Source: Acidaminococcaceae bacterium
GTDB taxonomy: Bacteria; Bacillota; Negativicutes; Acidaminococcales; Acidaminococcaceae
Length of the DNA stretch: 64,000 nucleotides
Assembly (NCBI GenBank): GCA_944390935.1
Contig: CALXRU010000001.1
Span: 1 to 64,000, forward strand
Direction: 5' to 3'
The notes beneath the pieces are model-generated. The model made no database searches and was not told where the DNA came from. It was given only the letters and a program-made list of their open reading frames with translations. Of the stretch, positions 28,369-37,682 are shown piece by piece. Numbering within the stretch: the stretch's first letter is position 1; each line of letters opens with the position of its first letter. The position numbers and the translations under genes were made by a program.

Positions 28369-29454
28369 GTGAACGCAGATTTTATTATGGCAGTACAGGA
28401 ATTGGGCAAGGAAAAAGGCATTGAGCCTTCCGTGCTGTTTGAAGCTGTTGAGGAAGCGCTGGTAACTGCTTACAAAAAGAATTTTGGCAGCAGCCAGAAC
28501 GTGCGCGTTGATTTAAACAGGACAACCGGCGAACTGCATGTATATGCGCAGAAGCATGTTGTGGAAAATGTTGAGGACGACGCTAACGAGCTTTCGCTGG
28601 CAGATGCGCGTAAGATTGACCCGCGTTATGAACTGGATGATATTGTTGAGCAGGAAGTAACGCCGAAAAACTTTGGCCGCATTGCAGCACAGAACGCAAA
28701 ACAGGTTGTTGTGCAGCGCATCCGCGAGGCTGAACGCGGCATGGTGTTTGAAAAATACTACAACCGCGAAAATGATATCGTAACCGGCGTTATTCAGCGT
28801 ATGGAAAACAGAAACGTATATATCGATCTTGGCAAAGCCGAAGCGGTTTTAACTGTCGGCGAGCAGATTCCGGGCGAAATTTACGAATACCACGACAGAA
28901 TGAAAACCTACATTCTGGAAGTGCGTAAAACCAGCAAAGGTCCGCAGATTATGGTTTCCAGAACTCATCCGGGGCTTTTGAAACGCCTGTTTGAGCTGGA
29001 AGTGCCGGAAATCCACGACGGTTTGGTGGAAATCAAATCCGTTGCGCGCGAACCGGGTATGCGCTCCAAAATCGCAGTGTACACCAAAGATGAAAACATC
29101 GACCCGGTAGGCGCCTGCGTAGGTCAGAAGGGCATGCGCGTGCAGGCAATCGTCAACGAGCTGCGCGGTGAAAAAATCGACATTGTAAAATACAGCGAAG
29201 ACCCGGCGCAGTACGTTGCCAACGCGCTTTCACCTGCTAAGGTTATCAGCACCGAAGTGCTGGAAAACGAGAAAATCTGCCGCGTGGTTGTGCCTGATTA
29301 CCAGCTTTCACTTGCTATCGGCAAGGAAGGGCAGAACGCACGCCTTGCAGCCAAGCTGACTGGCTGGAAGATTGACATCAAGAGCGAAACCCAGAGCAGG
29401 GAAGAACCTTTTGAACCCATCGGAGGTGAATCCGGTGAAGCAGCAGAAGATTAA
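28369..29454 (+). CDS. nusA: Transcription termination/antitermination protein NusA
   Basis: NusA (361 residues) binds RNA polymerase and nascent RNA. An N-terminal RNAP-binding domain is followed by an S1 domain (about 135-200) and two KH domains ([20 protein letters not shown], then [21 protein letters not shown]). The short acidic tail lacks the extra C-terminal repeats of E. coli, as is usual in Firmicutes. The start is GTG 28369 after GGGGGAG. The 3' end overlaps rnpM by 20 bases. Confidence 0.96.
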   Translation: MNADFIMAVQELGKEKGIEPSVLFEAVEEALVTAYKKNFGSSQNVRVDLNRTTGELHVYAQKHVVENVEDDANELSLADARKIDPRYELDDIVEQEVTPKNFGRIAAQNAKQVVVQRIREAERGMVFEKYYNRENDIVTGVIQRMENRNVYIDLGKAEAVLTVGEQIPGEIYEYHDRMKTYILEVRKTSKGPQIMVSRTHPGLLKRLFELEVPEIHDGLVEIKSVAREPGMRSKIAVYTKDENIDPVGACVGQKGMRVQAIVNELRGEKIDIVKYSEDPAQYVANALSPAKVISTEVLENEKICRVVVPDYQLSLAIGKEGQNARLAAKLTGWKIDIKSETQSREEPFEPIGGESGEAAED

Positions 29455-29713
29455 AAAAATCCCGCAGCGCAAATGCGTAGGCTGCGGCGAAATGAAGGAT
29501 AAAAAAGCGCTGCTGCGCATTGTGCGTTCGCCGGAAGGCGAGATTGCGCTGGATTTGACCGGTAAAAAATCCGGGCGCGGCGCGTATGTTTGCCGCAGTA
29601 GGGACTGCATTACCAAAGCGGTGAAGGAAAAACGCCTTGAACGTGCTTTGGAAAAGCCGGTGAGCGAAGAAGTTTACGCCAAGCTGCTGGAGGATTTGCC
29701 GGATGGACAGTAA
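29435..29713 (+). CDS. rnpM: YlxR/RnpM family RNA-binding protein
   Basis: This 92-residue protein is of the YlxR family (RNase P modulator in B. subtilis). The signature is [20 protein letters not shown] at residues 11-30, followed by [13 protein letters not shown]; the Cys residues cluster in the N-terminal half. It starts at GTG 29435 after GGAGGTGA (29422-29429); the longer frame upstream lies inside nusA. It overlaps both nusA and ylxQ, so it is fully embedded in the operon. Confidence 0.9.
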   Translation: MKQQKIKKIPQRKCVGCGEMKDKKALLRIVRSPEGEIALDLTGKKSGRGAYVCRSRDCITKAVKEKRLERALEKPVSEEVYAKLLEDLPDGQ

Positions 29714-30008
29714 ACAGGTAGCATTTGCACTGGGGCTGGCGCAGAAGGCCGGTAAGGTTGCCAGCGGTGATTTTGCGGTACGCAGCGCGTTAAACGGCGG
29801 CAAGGCCAAGCTGATGCTGATTGCCTGCGACGCGGCGGAAGCATCACGAAAGGAACTGGAATACCTTGCCGAAACGGCAGATGTGAAAACGGTAACAGGC
29901 CCCGCCCGTGCGGAAATCGGTTCGGCAATAGGCAAATCACCGCGGACGGCGGTTGTAATTACGGATAATAATTTTGCAGTTATGATATATAACAAGTGCC
30001 ACGACTAA
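29703..30008 (+). CDS. L7Ae-family ribosomal protein (YlxQ-like)
   Basis: This 101-residue protein of the L7Ae/L30e/YlxQ fold probably binds kink-turn RNA. Typical features are the N-terminal helix with LGLAQKAGKVASGDFAV and the central LMLIACDAAEASRKEL. ATG 29703 overlaps the end of rnpM by 11 bases, with GGAGG at 29690. The position nusA-ylxR-ylxQ-infB is conserved in Firmicutes. Confidence 0.9.
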   Translation: MDSKQVAFALGLAQKAGKVASGDFAVRSALNGGKAKLMLIACDAAEASRKELEYLAETADVKTVTGPARAEIGSAIGKSPRTAVVITDNNFAVMIYNKCHD

Positions 30009-30024
30009 GTTTGGAGGTGGATGA

Positions 30025-32568
30025 ATGGGTAAGCATAGAGTATATGAAATAGCTAAGGAACTTGGCAAAACCAATCAGGAAGTAATTGATGTTTTGGCCA
30101 AAAATAACATTCAGGTAAAAAGTTTGAGTACGGTTGACGATTCTGCCAAAGATTTGGTAGTGCGCGCATTCACCAAAAAGCCGGTTCAGCCGGAGAAGAA
30201 ACCTGCGCCGCAGCCCAAGCCGCAGAACAATGCGCCTAAAGCTGCACCGGTTAACAACGATAACAAAGCCAATACGCAGAAGCATGATAAACCGCAGGTG
30301 CAGAACCAGCCTAAAGCTGCTGTGCCCAATAAGCCGCAGCAGGATAACAGGCCGAAAAACCAGCCTAACAATAAACCTGCCAATGTGCATAACGACCAGC
30401 GCAGCCAGAATCAGAACAGAAACAACAACCAAAATCAAAACCAGAAGAAAAATAACCAGCCCATGCAGCAGCAGGGCAAGGGCAATCCGCAGGGGCAGCA
30501 TAACAAAAACAACAAACCTAACCGCCCCCAGCGCCCGCAGGGAGGAATTTTTATCGGACCGCGTGACAAACAGCAGGCAGCCCAGCCGAACCGCGGCGCT
30601 AATGCGCAGCAGAATCAGAATCGTTTTGACAATCAGAACCGCGGCGGACAGCAGCAGGGCAAAGGCAATCAGCAGTTTAACAAAAAACGCAACGAAAAAC
30701 CGCAGATTAAAGGCCAGTACGCCAGCCGTGACAGTCGCAACATGCACAGCCGCGACCATATGATGAAAAAACGCCCCGGCAGCAGCAAACCGCAGCAGCC
30801 CGCGCAGCCGGTTCAGGTTGTACGCCCCAGCCGTGTTGAAGTTGGCGAAAGCATCAATGTAAAAGAGTTTGCCAACCTTATCAAACGCGAGGTTAACGAA
30901 GTTATTAAAGCCCTGTTTATGCTGGGCGTAATGGTAACCATTAACCAGGATATTGATTTTGAAACAGCAGAGCTTGTCGGTACTGAATTTGACGTTGAAG
31001 TAGTGCCGCTGCCGCCGGAAGAAGACCCGACCGAAATTCCGGAGGTTGAAGACGACCCGTCCAAGCGTTTGCCGCGTCCGCCTGTAATTACCGTTATGGG
31101 CCACGTTGACCACGGCAAAACCTCGCTGTTGGACGCTATCCGCAAATCCAACGTAACCAGCCGCGAAGCAGGCGGCATTACCCAGCACATCGGTGCATAT
31201 ATGGTTAACTACCAGGGCAAAAAGATTGTTTTCCTCGATACCCCGGGCCACGAAGCATTTACCGCCATGCGTGCCCGCGGTGCACAGGTAACTGACGTTG
31301 CCATCCTTGTAGTTGCCGCAGACGACGGCGTTATGCCGCAGACCATTGAAGCAATTAACCATGCCAAAGCTGCCAAGGTGCCTATTATTGTTGCCATCAA
31401 CAAAATGGACCGCCCGGGTGCAAACCCCGACCATGTAAAACAGCAGCTGGCTGAACATGAACTGATTCCTGAAGACTGGGGCGGCGATACCATTATGGTT
31501 CCCGTTTCCGCACATCAGAAAACCGGTATCCCCGAACTTTTGGAAATGATTTTGCTGGTTGCCGAAATGCAGGAGCTGAAAGCAAACCCGAACCTGCCGG
31601 CACACGGTACTATCATCGAAGCGCAGCTTGATAAAGGCCGCGGCCCTGTTGCCACCGTTCTGGTACAGCGCGGTACTTTAAGCATCGGCGATACCATTAT
31701 TGCAGGCACGGCTTACGGCAAAGTGCGCGCCATGGTTAACGACCGCGGCGAAAAAGTTAAAAAAGCGCTGCCGTCCACACCTGTCGAAGTGCTTGGCCTG
31801 AACGAAGTTCCTATGGCAGGCGATATCCTTGACAGCACGGACGAAAAAACTGCCCGCAGCGTTGCCGAAAAACGCCTTGCAAAACGCCGCAGCGAAGAAA
31901 TGCAGCAGAACGCCAAAGTATCTCTGGACGATATCTTCCAGCGTATTCAGGAAGGCGAGCTGAAAGAACTGAACATTGTTGTTAAGGCAGACGTTCAGGG
32001 CACTATCGAAGCGCTGAAATCTTCGCTTTCCAATATAAAAAACGACGAAGTTAAGGTTGTCGTTGTCCACTCCGGCGTAGGTTCCATTACCGAATCCGAC
32101 GTAATGCTGGCATCTGCCGCCAACGCGCTGATTATTGGCTTTAACGTCCGACCGGACGCCAACGCGCGTAAGGCTGCCGAAACCGAAAAGGTTGACGTAC
32201 GCACTTACAGGGTTATTTACGACGCTATCAATGACGTTGAAGCTGCTATCAAAGGCATGCTTGCGCCTAAATTTAAAGAAGTTATCACAGGACGTGTGGA
32301 AGTCCGCCAGCTGATTACAATTTCCAAACTGCTCATCGCAGGCTGCTATGTGCTTGAAGGCAAAGTTACCAACTCCTCCAAGGTGCGCGTAGTACGCGAC
32401 GGCATTGTAGTACACGAAGGCGAAATCGACTCACTGCGCAGATTTAAAGACGATGTTAAAGAAGTTGTGGCAGGCTTTGAATGTGGTATAACACTTGATA
32501 AATTCCGCGACCTTAAAGAAGGGGACGTATTTGAAGTTTATTCCATGGAAGAAGTTGCCGCAGAATAA
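30025..32568 (+). CDS. infB: Translation initiation factor IF-2
   Basis: IF-2 (847 residues) places initiator tRNA on the 30S subunit. A short N-terminal helical domain is followed by a long disordered segment (about 55-245) rich in Gln, Asn, Lys and Pro. Then come an IF2_N helix, the G domain (G1 GHVDHGKT at 359-366, [12 protein letters not shown]) and domains II to IV. The sequence ends normally. The composition of the disordered part is unusual. ATG follows GGAGGTGGATGA. Confidence 0.97.
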   Translation: MGKHRVYEIAKELGKTNQEVIDVLAKNNIQVKSLSTVDDSAKDLVVRAFTKKPVQPEKKPAPQPKPQNNAPKAAPVNNDNKANTQKHDKPQVQNQPKAAVPNKPQQDNRPKNQPNNKPANVHNDQRSQNQNRNNNQNQNQKKNNQPMQQQGKGNPQGQHNKNNKPNRPQRPQGGIFIGPRDKQQAAQPNRGANAQQNQNRFDNQNRGGQQQGKGNQQFNKKRNEKPQIKGQYASRDSRNMHSRDHMMKKRPGSSKPQQPAQPVQVVRPSRVEVGESINVKEFANLIKREVNEVIKALFMLGVMVTINQDIDFETAELVGTEFDVEVVPLPPEEDPTEIPEVEDDPSKRLPRPPVITVMGHVDHGKTSLLDAIRKSNVTSREAGGITQHIGAYMVNYQGKKIVFLDTPGHEAFTAMRARGAQVTDVAILVVAADDGVMPQTIEAINHAKAAKVPIIVAINKMDRPGANPDHVKQQLAEHELIPEDWGGDTIMVPVSAHQKTGIPELLEMILLVAEMQELKANPNLPAHGTIIEAQLDKGRGPVATVLVQRGTLSIGDTIIAGTAYGKVRAMVNDRGEKVKKALPSTPVEVLGLNEVPMAGDILDSTDEKTARSVAEKRLAKRRSEEMQQNAKVSLDDIFQRIQEGELKELNIVVKADVQGTIEALKSSLSNIKNDEVKVVVVHSGVGSITESDVMLASAANALIIGFNVRPDANARKAAETEKVDVRTYRVIYDAINDVEAAIKGMLAPKFKEVITGRVEVRQLITISKLLIAGCYVLEGKVTNSSKVRVVRDGIVVHEGEIDSLRRFKDDVKEVVAGFECGITLDKFRDLKEGDVFEVYSMEEVAAE

Positions 32569-32580
32569 CAGGTGCTTGTT

Positions 32581-32940
32581 ATGGCAAGATTAAGAGTAGA
32601 AAAATTACAGGAAGCAATTAAGCAGGAAATCAGCAAGATTTTGCTGCACGATATTAAAGACCCGCGCATTAAATTCGTTACCGTTACGGGCGTGGAACTG
32701 ACAGACGACATCAGCCAGGCGAAAGTTTACGTAAGCCTGTACGGCAGCGAAACCCAGCAGGAGGAAGCATGGCAGGGGCTTAACAAAGCCGTCGGCTACA
32801 TGCGTACGGAAATTGCCAAACGCATCAGGCTGCGCTTTGCACCGGTGCTGATTTTTACCAAGGATACCTCCATGGAATACAGCGCGCATATCGAAGAATT
32901 GCTCAGAAAAATCAAACAAGAGGAAACCCCGCATGAGTAA
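32581..32940 (+). CDS. rbfA: Ribosome-binding factor A
   Basis: RbfA (119 residues) is a KH-fold protein needed for 30S maturation and 16S 5'-end processing. It shows RVEKLQEAIKQEISKILL near the start, VSLYGSETQQEEAWQGLNKA in the middle and IRLRFAPVLIF. ATG 32581 follows AGGTG. Its end overlaps nrnA by eight bases. Confidence 0.95.
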   Translation: MARLRVEKLQEAIKQEISKILLHDIKDPRIKFVTVTGVELTDDISQAKVYVSLYGSETQQEEAWQGLNKAVGYMRTEIAKRIRLRFAPVLIFTKDTSMEYSAHIEELLRKIKQEETPHE

Positions 32941-33883
32941 AAACTGTACGCTTGAAGAAATTGCCGCCCTGCTGCTGGCGCAGGATAAACTTGTTCTGTG
33001 CCCGCACGTAAGCCCGGACGGCGATGCTTTGGGCTCTACGCTGGCGCTGAAAATGGCGCTGGAAAAAGCCGGCAAAAAGGTTATGGTAATGGTGGATGAC
33101 GATGTTCCCAAAGCCTTTGGCTTTTTGCCGCAGATAGATTGTTTTGTAAAACCTGCCGACGGCGAAGTTGTGGAAGCAGATTTGCTGGTGGTATTGGACG
33201 CCAGCTCGCTGGACCGCATCGGCAAGGTAGCGCAGGCTGTTAAGGCAAAAGCCGTTGCCAATATCGACCATCACATTTCCAACACGCAGTTTGCCGATTA
33301 TCTGTATCTGAATACGGAAGCGGCGGCAACGGCGGAAATTTTGTGCAATCTGGTGGAAAAACTCGGCATTACGCCGGATAAGGATTTGGCAACCTGCCTG
33401 TACACCGGCATTTATACAGACTGCGGTTCGTTCCGCTATGCCAATACCACGCCGGGCACAATGCGTGCGGCGGCAAAGCTGCTGGAATACGGCGCACGCC
33501 CGAATGAAATTTCGGACGCTTTGGGCACGAACACCCGCGCCAATATTGAAATGCTGGGCAAGGTTTTGCAGACTTTGGCTTTTTACAATGACGGCAAAAT
33601 CAGCACGCTGGAAATCAACAGCGATTTGTACGATAAGGACGTGAACACGGATAATTTTATCTCGTTTGCGCGTTATATCGAAGGCGTCGATGTGGCAGTG
33701 CTGTTTAAAGCCGTTGAACCTGCTGTTACTCGCGTCAGCATGCGCTCGCAGGATATCGACGTTGCTGCAATCGCTTTGTCGTTCGGCGGCGGCGGTCATG
33801 TCCGCGCGGCTGGCTGCACCGTTGAGCTGCCGCTGGAACAGGCCAAGGCCAAAGTGCTGGAAGCTATCGGTAAAGCGTTATGA
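32933..33883 (+). CDS. nrnA: DHH/DHHA1 nanoRNase/pAp phosphatase NrnA
   Basis: NrnA (316 residues) degrades 2-5 nt RNA and dephosphorylates pAp. The DHH domain has CPHVSPDGDALGS, then VVLDASS and NIDHHISN; the DHHA1 domain ends with FGGGGHVRAAG. These carry the Mn-binding Asp and His residues. It overlaps rbfA by eight and truB by four bases, so it is coupled on both sides. In Firmicutes rbfA-nrnA-truB is a common order. Confidence 0.95.
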   Translation: MSKNCTLEEIAALLLAQDKLVLCPHVSPDGDALGSTLALKMALEKAGKKVMVMVDDDVPKAFGFLPQIDCFVKPADGEVVEADLLVVLDASSLDRIGKVAQAVKAKAVANIDHHISNTQFADYLYLNTEAAATAEILCNLVEKLGITPDKDLATCLYTGIYTDCGSFRYANTTPGTMRAAAKLLEYGARPNEISDALGTNTRANIEMLGKVLQTLAFYNDGKISTLEINSDLYDKDVNTDNFISFARYIEGVDVAVLFKAVEPAVTRVSMRSQDIDVAAIALSFGGGGHVRAAGCTVELPLEQAKAKVLEAIGKAL

Positions 33884-34764
33884 CAGCCGGCATTATCAAT
33901 GTTTTAAAACCCTGCGGCATGACAAGCCATGACGTTATCAGCTTTATGCGCAGGGTACTGAATACTAAAAAAATCGGGCACTCCGGTACGCTTGACCCTG
34001 ATGCGGCCGGTGTGCTGCCTGTTTTTGCGGGTACTGCCACGCGTCTTTTGGAATACGCGCTGGAGGACGGCAAAAGCTACCGTGCGGAAATTACTTTCGG
34101 CATAAAAACCGACACCGGCGATGACAGCGGTGCGGTTGTGCAAACAAGCGAGCTTCCGACATGCAGCGTGGATGAATTTGCCGCTGTGTTGCAAGATTTT
34201 ACCGGCGTACAGAAACAGCTGCCGCCTATGTATTCCGCTTTGAAGCTTAACGGCCAGCCGCTTTATAAACTGGCACGCAAGGGGATAGAAGTGGAACGCG
34301 AAGCGCGCGAAATTTTTATCAGCCGATTACAGCTCATCAGCTTTAATCCGCAAAAGGCGGTTCTTGATGTGGAATGCAGCAAAGGAACTTATATCCGTAC
34401 ATTGCTGGAAGATATCTGTGCAAGGCTTGGCGTTTGCGGTACGATGAGTTTTTTGCTGCGTACTTCCGCAGGCGGCTTTAAAATTGAGGACGCCGTTACC
34501 TTGCAGGAGCTGGAAGCAGAACCTTTGCGTTACCTGCTGCCGGAGGAAACTGCCGTTATGCACCTTGCGGAAGCTGTGCTGACAGAGCGGCAGGCGTGGC
34601 GCATTACGCAGGGCGTTGCCACCAGCATGGCAGGCATGGCAGACGGCTTATACCGACTGAAAGGGCAAAGCGGCGAATTTTACGGCATCGGCAAAGCTGC
34701 CGAAGGCGTAATGAAAGGCGTAAAAATTCTGCATCAGGCAGATAAACCGCAGGAACTTATTTGA
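33880..34764 (+). CDS. truB: tRNA pseudouridine(55) synthase TruB
   Basis: TruB (294 residues) makes pseudouridine 55 in the T-loop of tRNAs. The catalytic Asp lies in HSGTLDPDAAGVLP, and the N-terminal block NVLKPCGMTSHDV is typical. KGTYIRTLLEDI follows. A C-terminal PUA-like part ends the protein. It starts in an ATGA overlap with nrnA and is followed after eight bases by ribF. Confidence 0.96.
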   Translation: MTAGIINVLKPCGMTSHDVISFMRRVLNTKKIGHSGTLDPDAAGVLPVFAGTATRLLEYALEDGKSYRAEITFGIKTDTGDDSGAVVQTSELPTCSVDEFAAVLQDFTGVQKQLPPMYSALKLNGQPLYKLARKGIEVEREAREIFISRLQLISFNPQKAVLDVECSKGTYIRTLLEDICARLGVCGTMSFLLRTSAGGFKIEDAVTLQELEAEPLRYLLPEETAVMHLAEAVLTERQAWRITQGVATSMAGMADGLYRLKGQSGEFYGIGKAAEGVMKGVKILHQADKPQELI

Positions 34765-34772
34765 GGTAGTTC

Positions 34773-35723
34773 ATGGAAATTATTACATCTCTGGATGCTG
34801 ATTTAAAAAATGAATATCCCGCAACGGTTATTGCGCTGGGCACTTTTGACGGTTTGCATTTAGGGCATAACGATGTTATTTATACGGCGAGGGATTACGC
34901 GCGGCAGAACGGGCTGAAGCTGGCGGTATTTACGTTCAGCAACCACCCGCTGGCGTTAATCCGTCCGGATTTAGTGCCGGTGAGGATTATTTCAGCTGAA
35001 GAAAAAATCCGGCTTCTGGAAGCCGACGGCGTTGATTACCTTATAAACATACCGTTTACGGAAGCGTTTGCGTCGTTGTCGCCTGACGAATTTTTGGAAG
35101 GCTTGAAGCATTTTAACTACCGCTGTTTGGTTGTGGGCGAGAACTTTACCTACGGCTTTTTGGGCAGCGGCAAAACCGAAACGCTGGAACGCAGCGGCAA
35201 AAAGAATGGTTTTGAAGTTATTGTGCGCCCGCTGGTGAAGATGAACGGTAACATCGTCAGCAGCACCGGCATCCGTAATTTAATCCGCGCCGGGCATATT
35301 GAATACGCTAATGAAATGCTGGGGCGTGCTTACAGTATTAGCGGGCAGATTGTGCACGGTGAGCAGCGCGGACGCAAGCTGGGCTTCCCGACTGCAAACA
35401 TTGAGCTGCTGCACGGCGAAATGGCTGTGCCTGCGCCGGGCGTGTATGCCGTTACGGCAGAAATTGACGGCGCTGTTTACGAAGGTATGGGCAATATTGG
35501 CAACAACCCGACTTTTAACGACGTAGAGCACGTAAGGCTGGAAGTAAATTTGTTTGATTGCAGCGGCGATTTATACGGCAAACAGATGAAGGTCTATTTT
35601 TATAAATATATCCGCGCCGAACAGAAGTTTAACGGCGTGGAAGCATTGTGCCAACAGATTGATGAAGACAAAAAAGCCATAAAAGCTTACTTTTTAAATA
35701 AAAAACAGTTGCCCTGCGGCTGA
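34773..35723 (+). CDS. ribF: Bifunctional riboflavin kinase/FAD synthetase
   Basis: RibF (316 residues) makes FMN and then FAD. The N-terminal nucleotidyltransferase has GTFDGLHLGH and SSTGIRNLI; the C-terminal riboflavin kinase domain has GRKLGFPTANI and GMGNIGNNPTF. It ends the run from rimP. The rpsO promoter -35 lies in its last codons. Confidence 0.96.
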   Translation: MEIITSLDADLKNEYPATVIALGTFDGLHLGHNDVIYTARDYARQNGLKLAVFTFSNHPLALIRPDLVPVRIISAEEKIRLLEADGVDYLINIPFTEAFASLSPDEFLEGLKHFNYRCLVVGENFTYGFLGSGKTETLERSGKKNGFEVIVRPLVKMNGNIVSSTGIRNLIRAGHIEYANEMLGRAYSISGQIVHGEQRGRKLGFPTANIELLHGEMAVPAPGVYAVTAEIDGAVYEGMGNIGNNPTFNDVEHVRLEVNLFDCSGDLYGKQMKVYFYKYIRAEQKFNGVEALCQQIDEDKKAIKAYFLNKKQLPCG

Positions 35724-35736
35724 TTTTATGTTATAC
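35708..35736 (+). promoter_or_regulatory. Promoter of rpsO
   Basis: TTGCCC (35708-35713) and TATACT (35731-35736) have a 17-base spacer. The -35 overlaps the end of ribF. The leader to rpsO is about 85 bases and may hold an S15-binding structure, which I could not define. Confidence 0.7.
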
Positions 35737-35828
35737 TACTAAAGTATTATTTTTGAACCATTGCTTGGAGATGCGCTGCTCCGGCGGTTTCTATGCTTTG
35801 GCGATTACAGAAAAATGGAGGAATTACA

Positions 35829-36095
35829 ATGTTAACACCTGAAAGAAAACAACAAATCATCCTTGAAAACGCAAGACATGAAGGCGACACTGGTTCTCCG
35901 GAAGTACAGATCGCAGTTCTTACCGAACGCATTAAATATCTTACCGAACATCTGAAAGACCACAAAAAAGACCATCATTCCCGCCGTGGCCTGCTGAAAA
36001 TGGTTGGCCAGCGCCGTGGTTTGCTGAACTATCTTATGGCTAAGGATATCGAGCGTTATCGTGCAATCCTTGCAAAGCTCGGCCTGCGTAAATAA
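35829..36095 (+). CDS. rpsO: 30S ribosomal protein S15
   Basis: S15 (88 residues) is an all-helical primary binder of 16S rRNA. It shows [19 protein letters not shown], then [26 protein letters not shown] 35829 follows GGAGGAATTACA; the longer frame from 35793 lacks a site. It has its own promoter and a strong terminator directly after. Confidence 0.97.
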   Translation: MLTPERKQQIILENARHEGDTGSPEVQIAVLTERIKYLTEHLKDHKKDHHSRRGLLKMVGQRRGLLNYLMAKDIERYRAILAKLGLRK

Positions 36096-36108
36096 TTGGC
36101 AAATAAAG

Positions 36109-36137
36109 GCCTGCTTCACTGCGAAGCAGGCTTTTTT
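36109..36137 (+). terminator. Terminator of rpsO
   Basis: GCCTGCTTC (36109-36117) pairs perfectly with GAAGCAGGC (36123-36131), followed by TTTTTT. Confidence 0.92.
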
Positions 36138-36155
36138 ACAAGATACTGATTTTTA

Positions 36156-36184
36156 TTGTAACCGTTTGCCGGTTATGATAAAAT
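36156..36184 (+). promoter_or_regulatory. Promoter of secG
   Basis: TTGTAA (36156-36161) and TAAAAT (36179-36184) have a 17-base spacer. They lie 34 bases before the secG start. Confidence 0.6.
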
Positions 36185-36217
36185 AAAAAGGTAATTTAGT
36201 TTTAGGAGGAAGCCAAG

Positions 36218-36442
36218 TTGATTACAGCGTTAAGTGTATTGGACGTTATTGTCAGCATAGCATTAATTGGCGCTGTGCTTGCACAGTCCGGCAAGGGCTC
36301 CGGTTTGTCCGACGCTTTTGGCGGCGGCGGCGGTTATTTTGGCAAAGGCAACGATATGGACACGATGATGGCTAAGGCTACTATCGTTTTAGGTATTTTG
36401 TTTGCCCTTATTACTTTGGTAATTGCCAAAGTAAGCATGTAA
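36218..36442 (+). CDS. secG: Preprotein translocase subunit SecG
   Basis: SecG (74 residues) assists SecYE protein export. It has two transmembrane helices flanking the loop LAQSGKGSGLSDAFGGGG, diagnostic for the family. The start is TTG 36218, eight bases from AGGAGGAAG. It has its own promoter and terminator. The rnr-smpB genes are downstream, as in many Firmicutes (secG-rnr-smpB-ssrA order). Confidence 0.95.
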   Translation: MITALSVLDVIVSIALIGAVLAQSGKGSGLSDAFGGGGGYFGKGNDMDTMMAKATIVLGILFALITLVIAKVSM

Positions 36443-36472
36443 TTTTATAAAACCATAAGCAAAGCTTTTGTA

Positions 36473-36507
36473 AAATCCTGCATCCCACCGATGTAGGATT
36501 TTTTTGT
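36473..36507 (+). terminator. Terminator of secG
   Basis: AAATCCTGCATC (36473-36484) pairs with GATGTAGGATTT (36490-36501) with one G-U pair, followed by a T run. Confidence 0.88.
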
Positions 36508-36510
36508 ATG

Positions 36511-36519
36511 TGATATAAT
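36511..36519 (+). promoter_or_regulatory. Extended -10 promoter of the esterase-rnr-smpB genes
   Basis: TGATATAAT is a perfect extended -10 element between the secG terminator and the esterase gene, giving a very short leader. Confidence 0.55.
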
Positions 36520-36545
36520 TATTATATATGTCAGGAGGTAGTGAC

Positions 36546-37280
36546 GTGGCTAAACTTGGCGCAGAACAGTTCTTTTTTGCGGGCGGCGAAGAAGGCGTGC
36601 TTTTAATACATGGTTATACCGGCGCACCGGGCGAAATGCGCCTGCTGGGCGAATTTTTGCACCGTAAAGGCTATACAGTGCTGGGCGTGCTGCTGCCGGG
36701 CCATTGCACAACTCCCAAAAATTTATCTAAATATACTTTTGACGACTGGTACGCGGAAGTTAAACGCGGTTACGCACGGCTTAAAGCCAGATGCAGCAAG
36801 GTTTATGTGGCAGGGCTTTCAATGGGTGGATTGCTTACGCTGCGGGCAGCGGCAGAGCTTGAGCCGGATAAGGCTGTCGTTATGGCAGCGCCGATTTATG
36901 TGCACGACCGCAGGCAGTTTTTGCTGCCGTGGCTGCATTTTTTAATCCGCTATGTTAAAAAGCATCAGCGCGTGTTTGACGGCGTGCCGGAAGAATACTG
37001 CGTGCAGTGCGAGGCAATGCCGACGAAACCTTTAATCAGCATGTTTAAATTTGTTAAGGAATGTAAGCGCGGCTATTTAAAAAACATCACCGTGCCATGC
37101 CTTATCATGCAGAGCAAAATTGAACATACCGTCCGCCGACAAAGCGCGCAGTTTATTTATGACAACATTGCTTCCAAACGGAAAGAACTGGTGTGGTTTG
37201 AACACTGCGGACATATTTTGACATTAGATAAGGAAAGGGGAGCCGTATTTAATAAAATACTGGCTTTTTTACAGGAATAG
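36546..37280 (+). CDS. Carboxylesterase-type alpha/beta hydrolase
   Basis: This 244-residue serine hydrolase resembles Est30/YvaK carboxylesterase. It has an oxyanion region HGYTGAPGEM, the nucleophile in GLSMGG and the catalytic His in HCGHIL. In the place of the usual acid Asp there is Glu (SKIEHTV), a possible swap of the triad acid. The start is GTG 36546, seven bases from AGGAGGT; the ATG at 36528 lies upstream of this site and is not favoured. In many Firmicutes this gene sits between secG and rnr; the true substrate is unknown. Confidence 0.88.
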   Translation: MAKLGAEQFFFAGGEEGVLLIHGYTGAPGEMRLLGEFLHRKGYTVLGVLLPGHCTTPKNLSKYTFDDWYAEVKRGYARLKARCSKVYVAGLSMGGLLTLRAAAELEPDKAVVMAAPIYVHDRRQFLLPWLHFLIRYVKKHQRVFDGVPEEYCVQCEAMPTKPLISMFKFVKECKRGYLKNITVPCLIMQSKIEHTVRRQSAQFIYDNIASKRKELVWFEHCGHILTLDKERGAVFNKILAFLQE

Positions 37281-37282
37281 AT

Positions 37283-37681
37283 ATGTTTGAAGATAAAGAG
37301 TACCCGATGTGTTTTGCCTGTGGCAAAAAGAACCCCATCGGCTTGAAAATGACTTTTGAAATGGACGAAAAAGAGTGCGTATCGTATTTTACGCCAAAGC
37401 CGGAACACCAGAGCTATAACGGCATGATGCACGGCGGTTTAATCAGCGTGCTGCTGGATGAAATTATGGGGCATTACCTGTTCTGCATGGAAGGCAGGCC
37501 AGCCTACACCGCAAAAATGGAACTGCGTTACCGCCAGCCGCTGAAAATTGGCGAAGAAATAAAATGCGTTGGTACGCGCGTTAAGCAAAAAGGACGCCTT
37601 GTGGAAATGCACGGCGAAATTATAACGAAAGAGGGCATTATTGCGGCGGAAGCTACTGCCAAAATGATGCTGGAGGAATGA
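37283..37681 (+). CDS. PaaI-type hotdog thioesterase
   Basis: This 132-residue hotdog-fold protein resembles PaaI/YbgC-like acyl-CoA thioesterases. The family motif is NGMMHGGLISVLLDEIMG. Two Cys in an N-terminal CFACGKKNPIG stretch are a known variant of this group. It probably hydrolyses an acyl-CoA; the substrate is unclear. It starts two bases after the esterase and ends one base before rnr, so it is cotranscribed. Confidence 0.85.
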   Translation: MFEDKEYPMCFACGKKNPIGLKMTFEMDEKECVSYFTPKPEHQSYNGMMHGGLISVLLDEIMGHYLFCMEGRPAYTAKMELRYRQPLKIGEEIKCVGTRVKQKGRLVEMHGEIITKEGIIAAEATAKMMLEE

Positions 37682-37682
37682 A

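Noticed and set aside
29980..31605. A 541-codon open frame on the minus strand opposite infB
   Set aside because: It is antisense to well-supported infB, has no ribosome-binding site, and its protein is low-complexity in the part opposite the Gln/Asn region. It is a by-product of codon bias.
32912..33799. A 295-codon minus-strand frame opposite nrnA
   Set aside because: Antisense to the DHH protein with all motifs; no family match.
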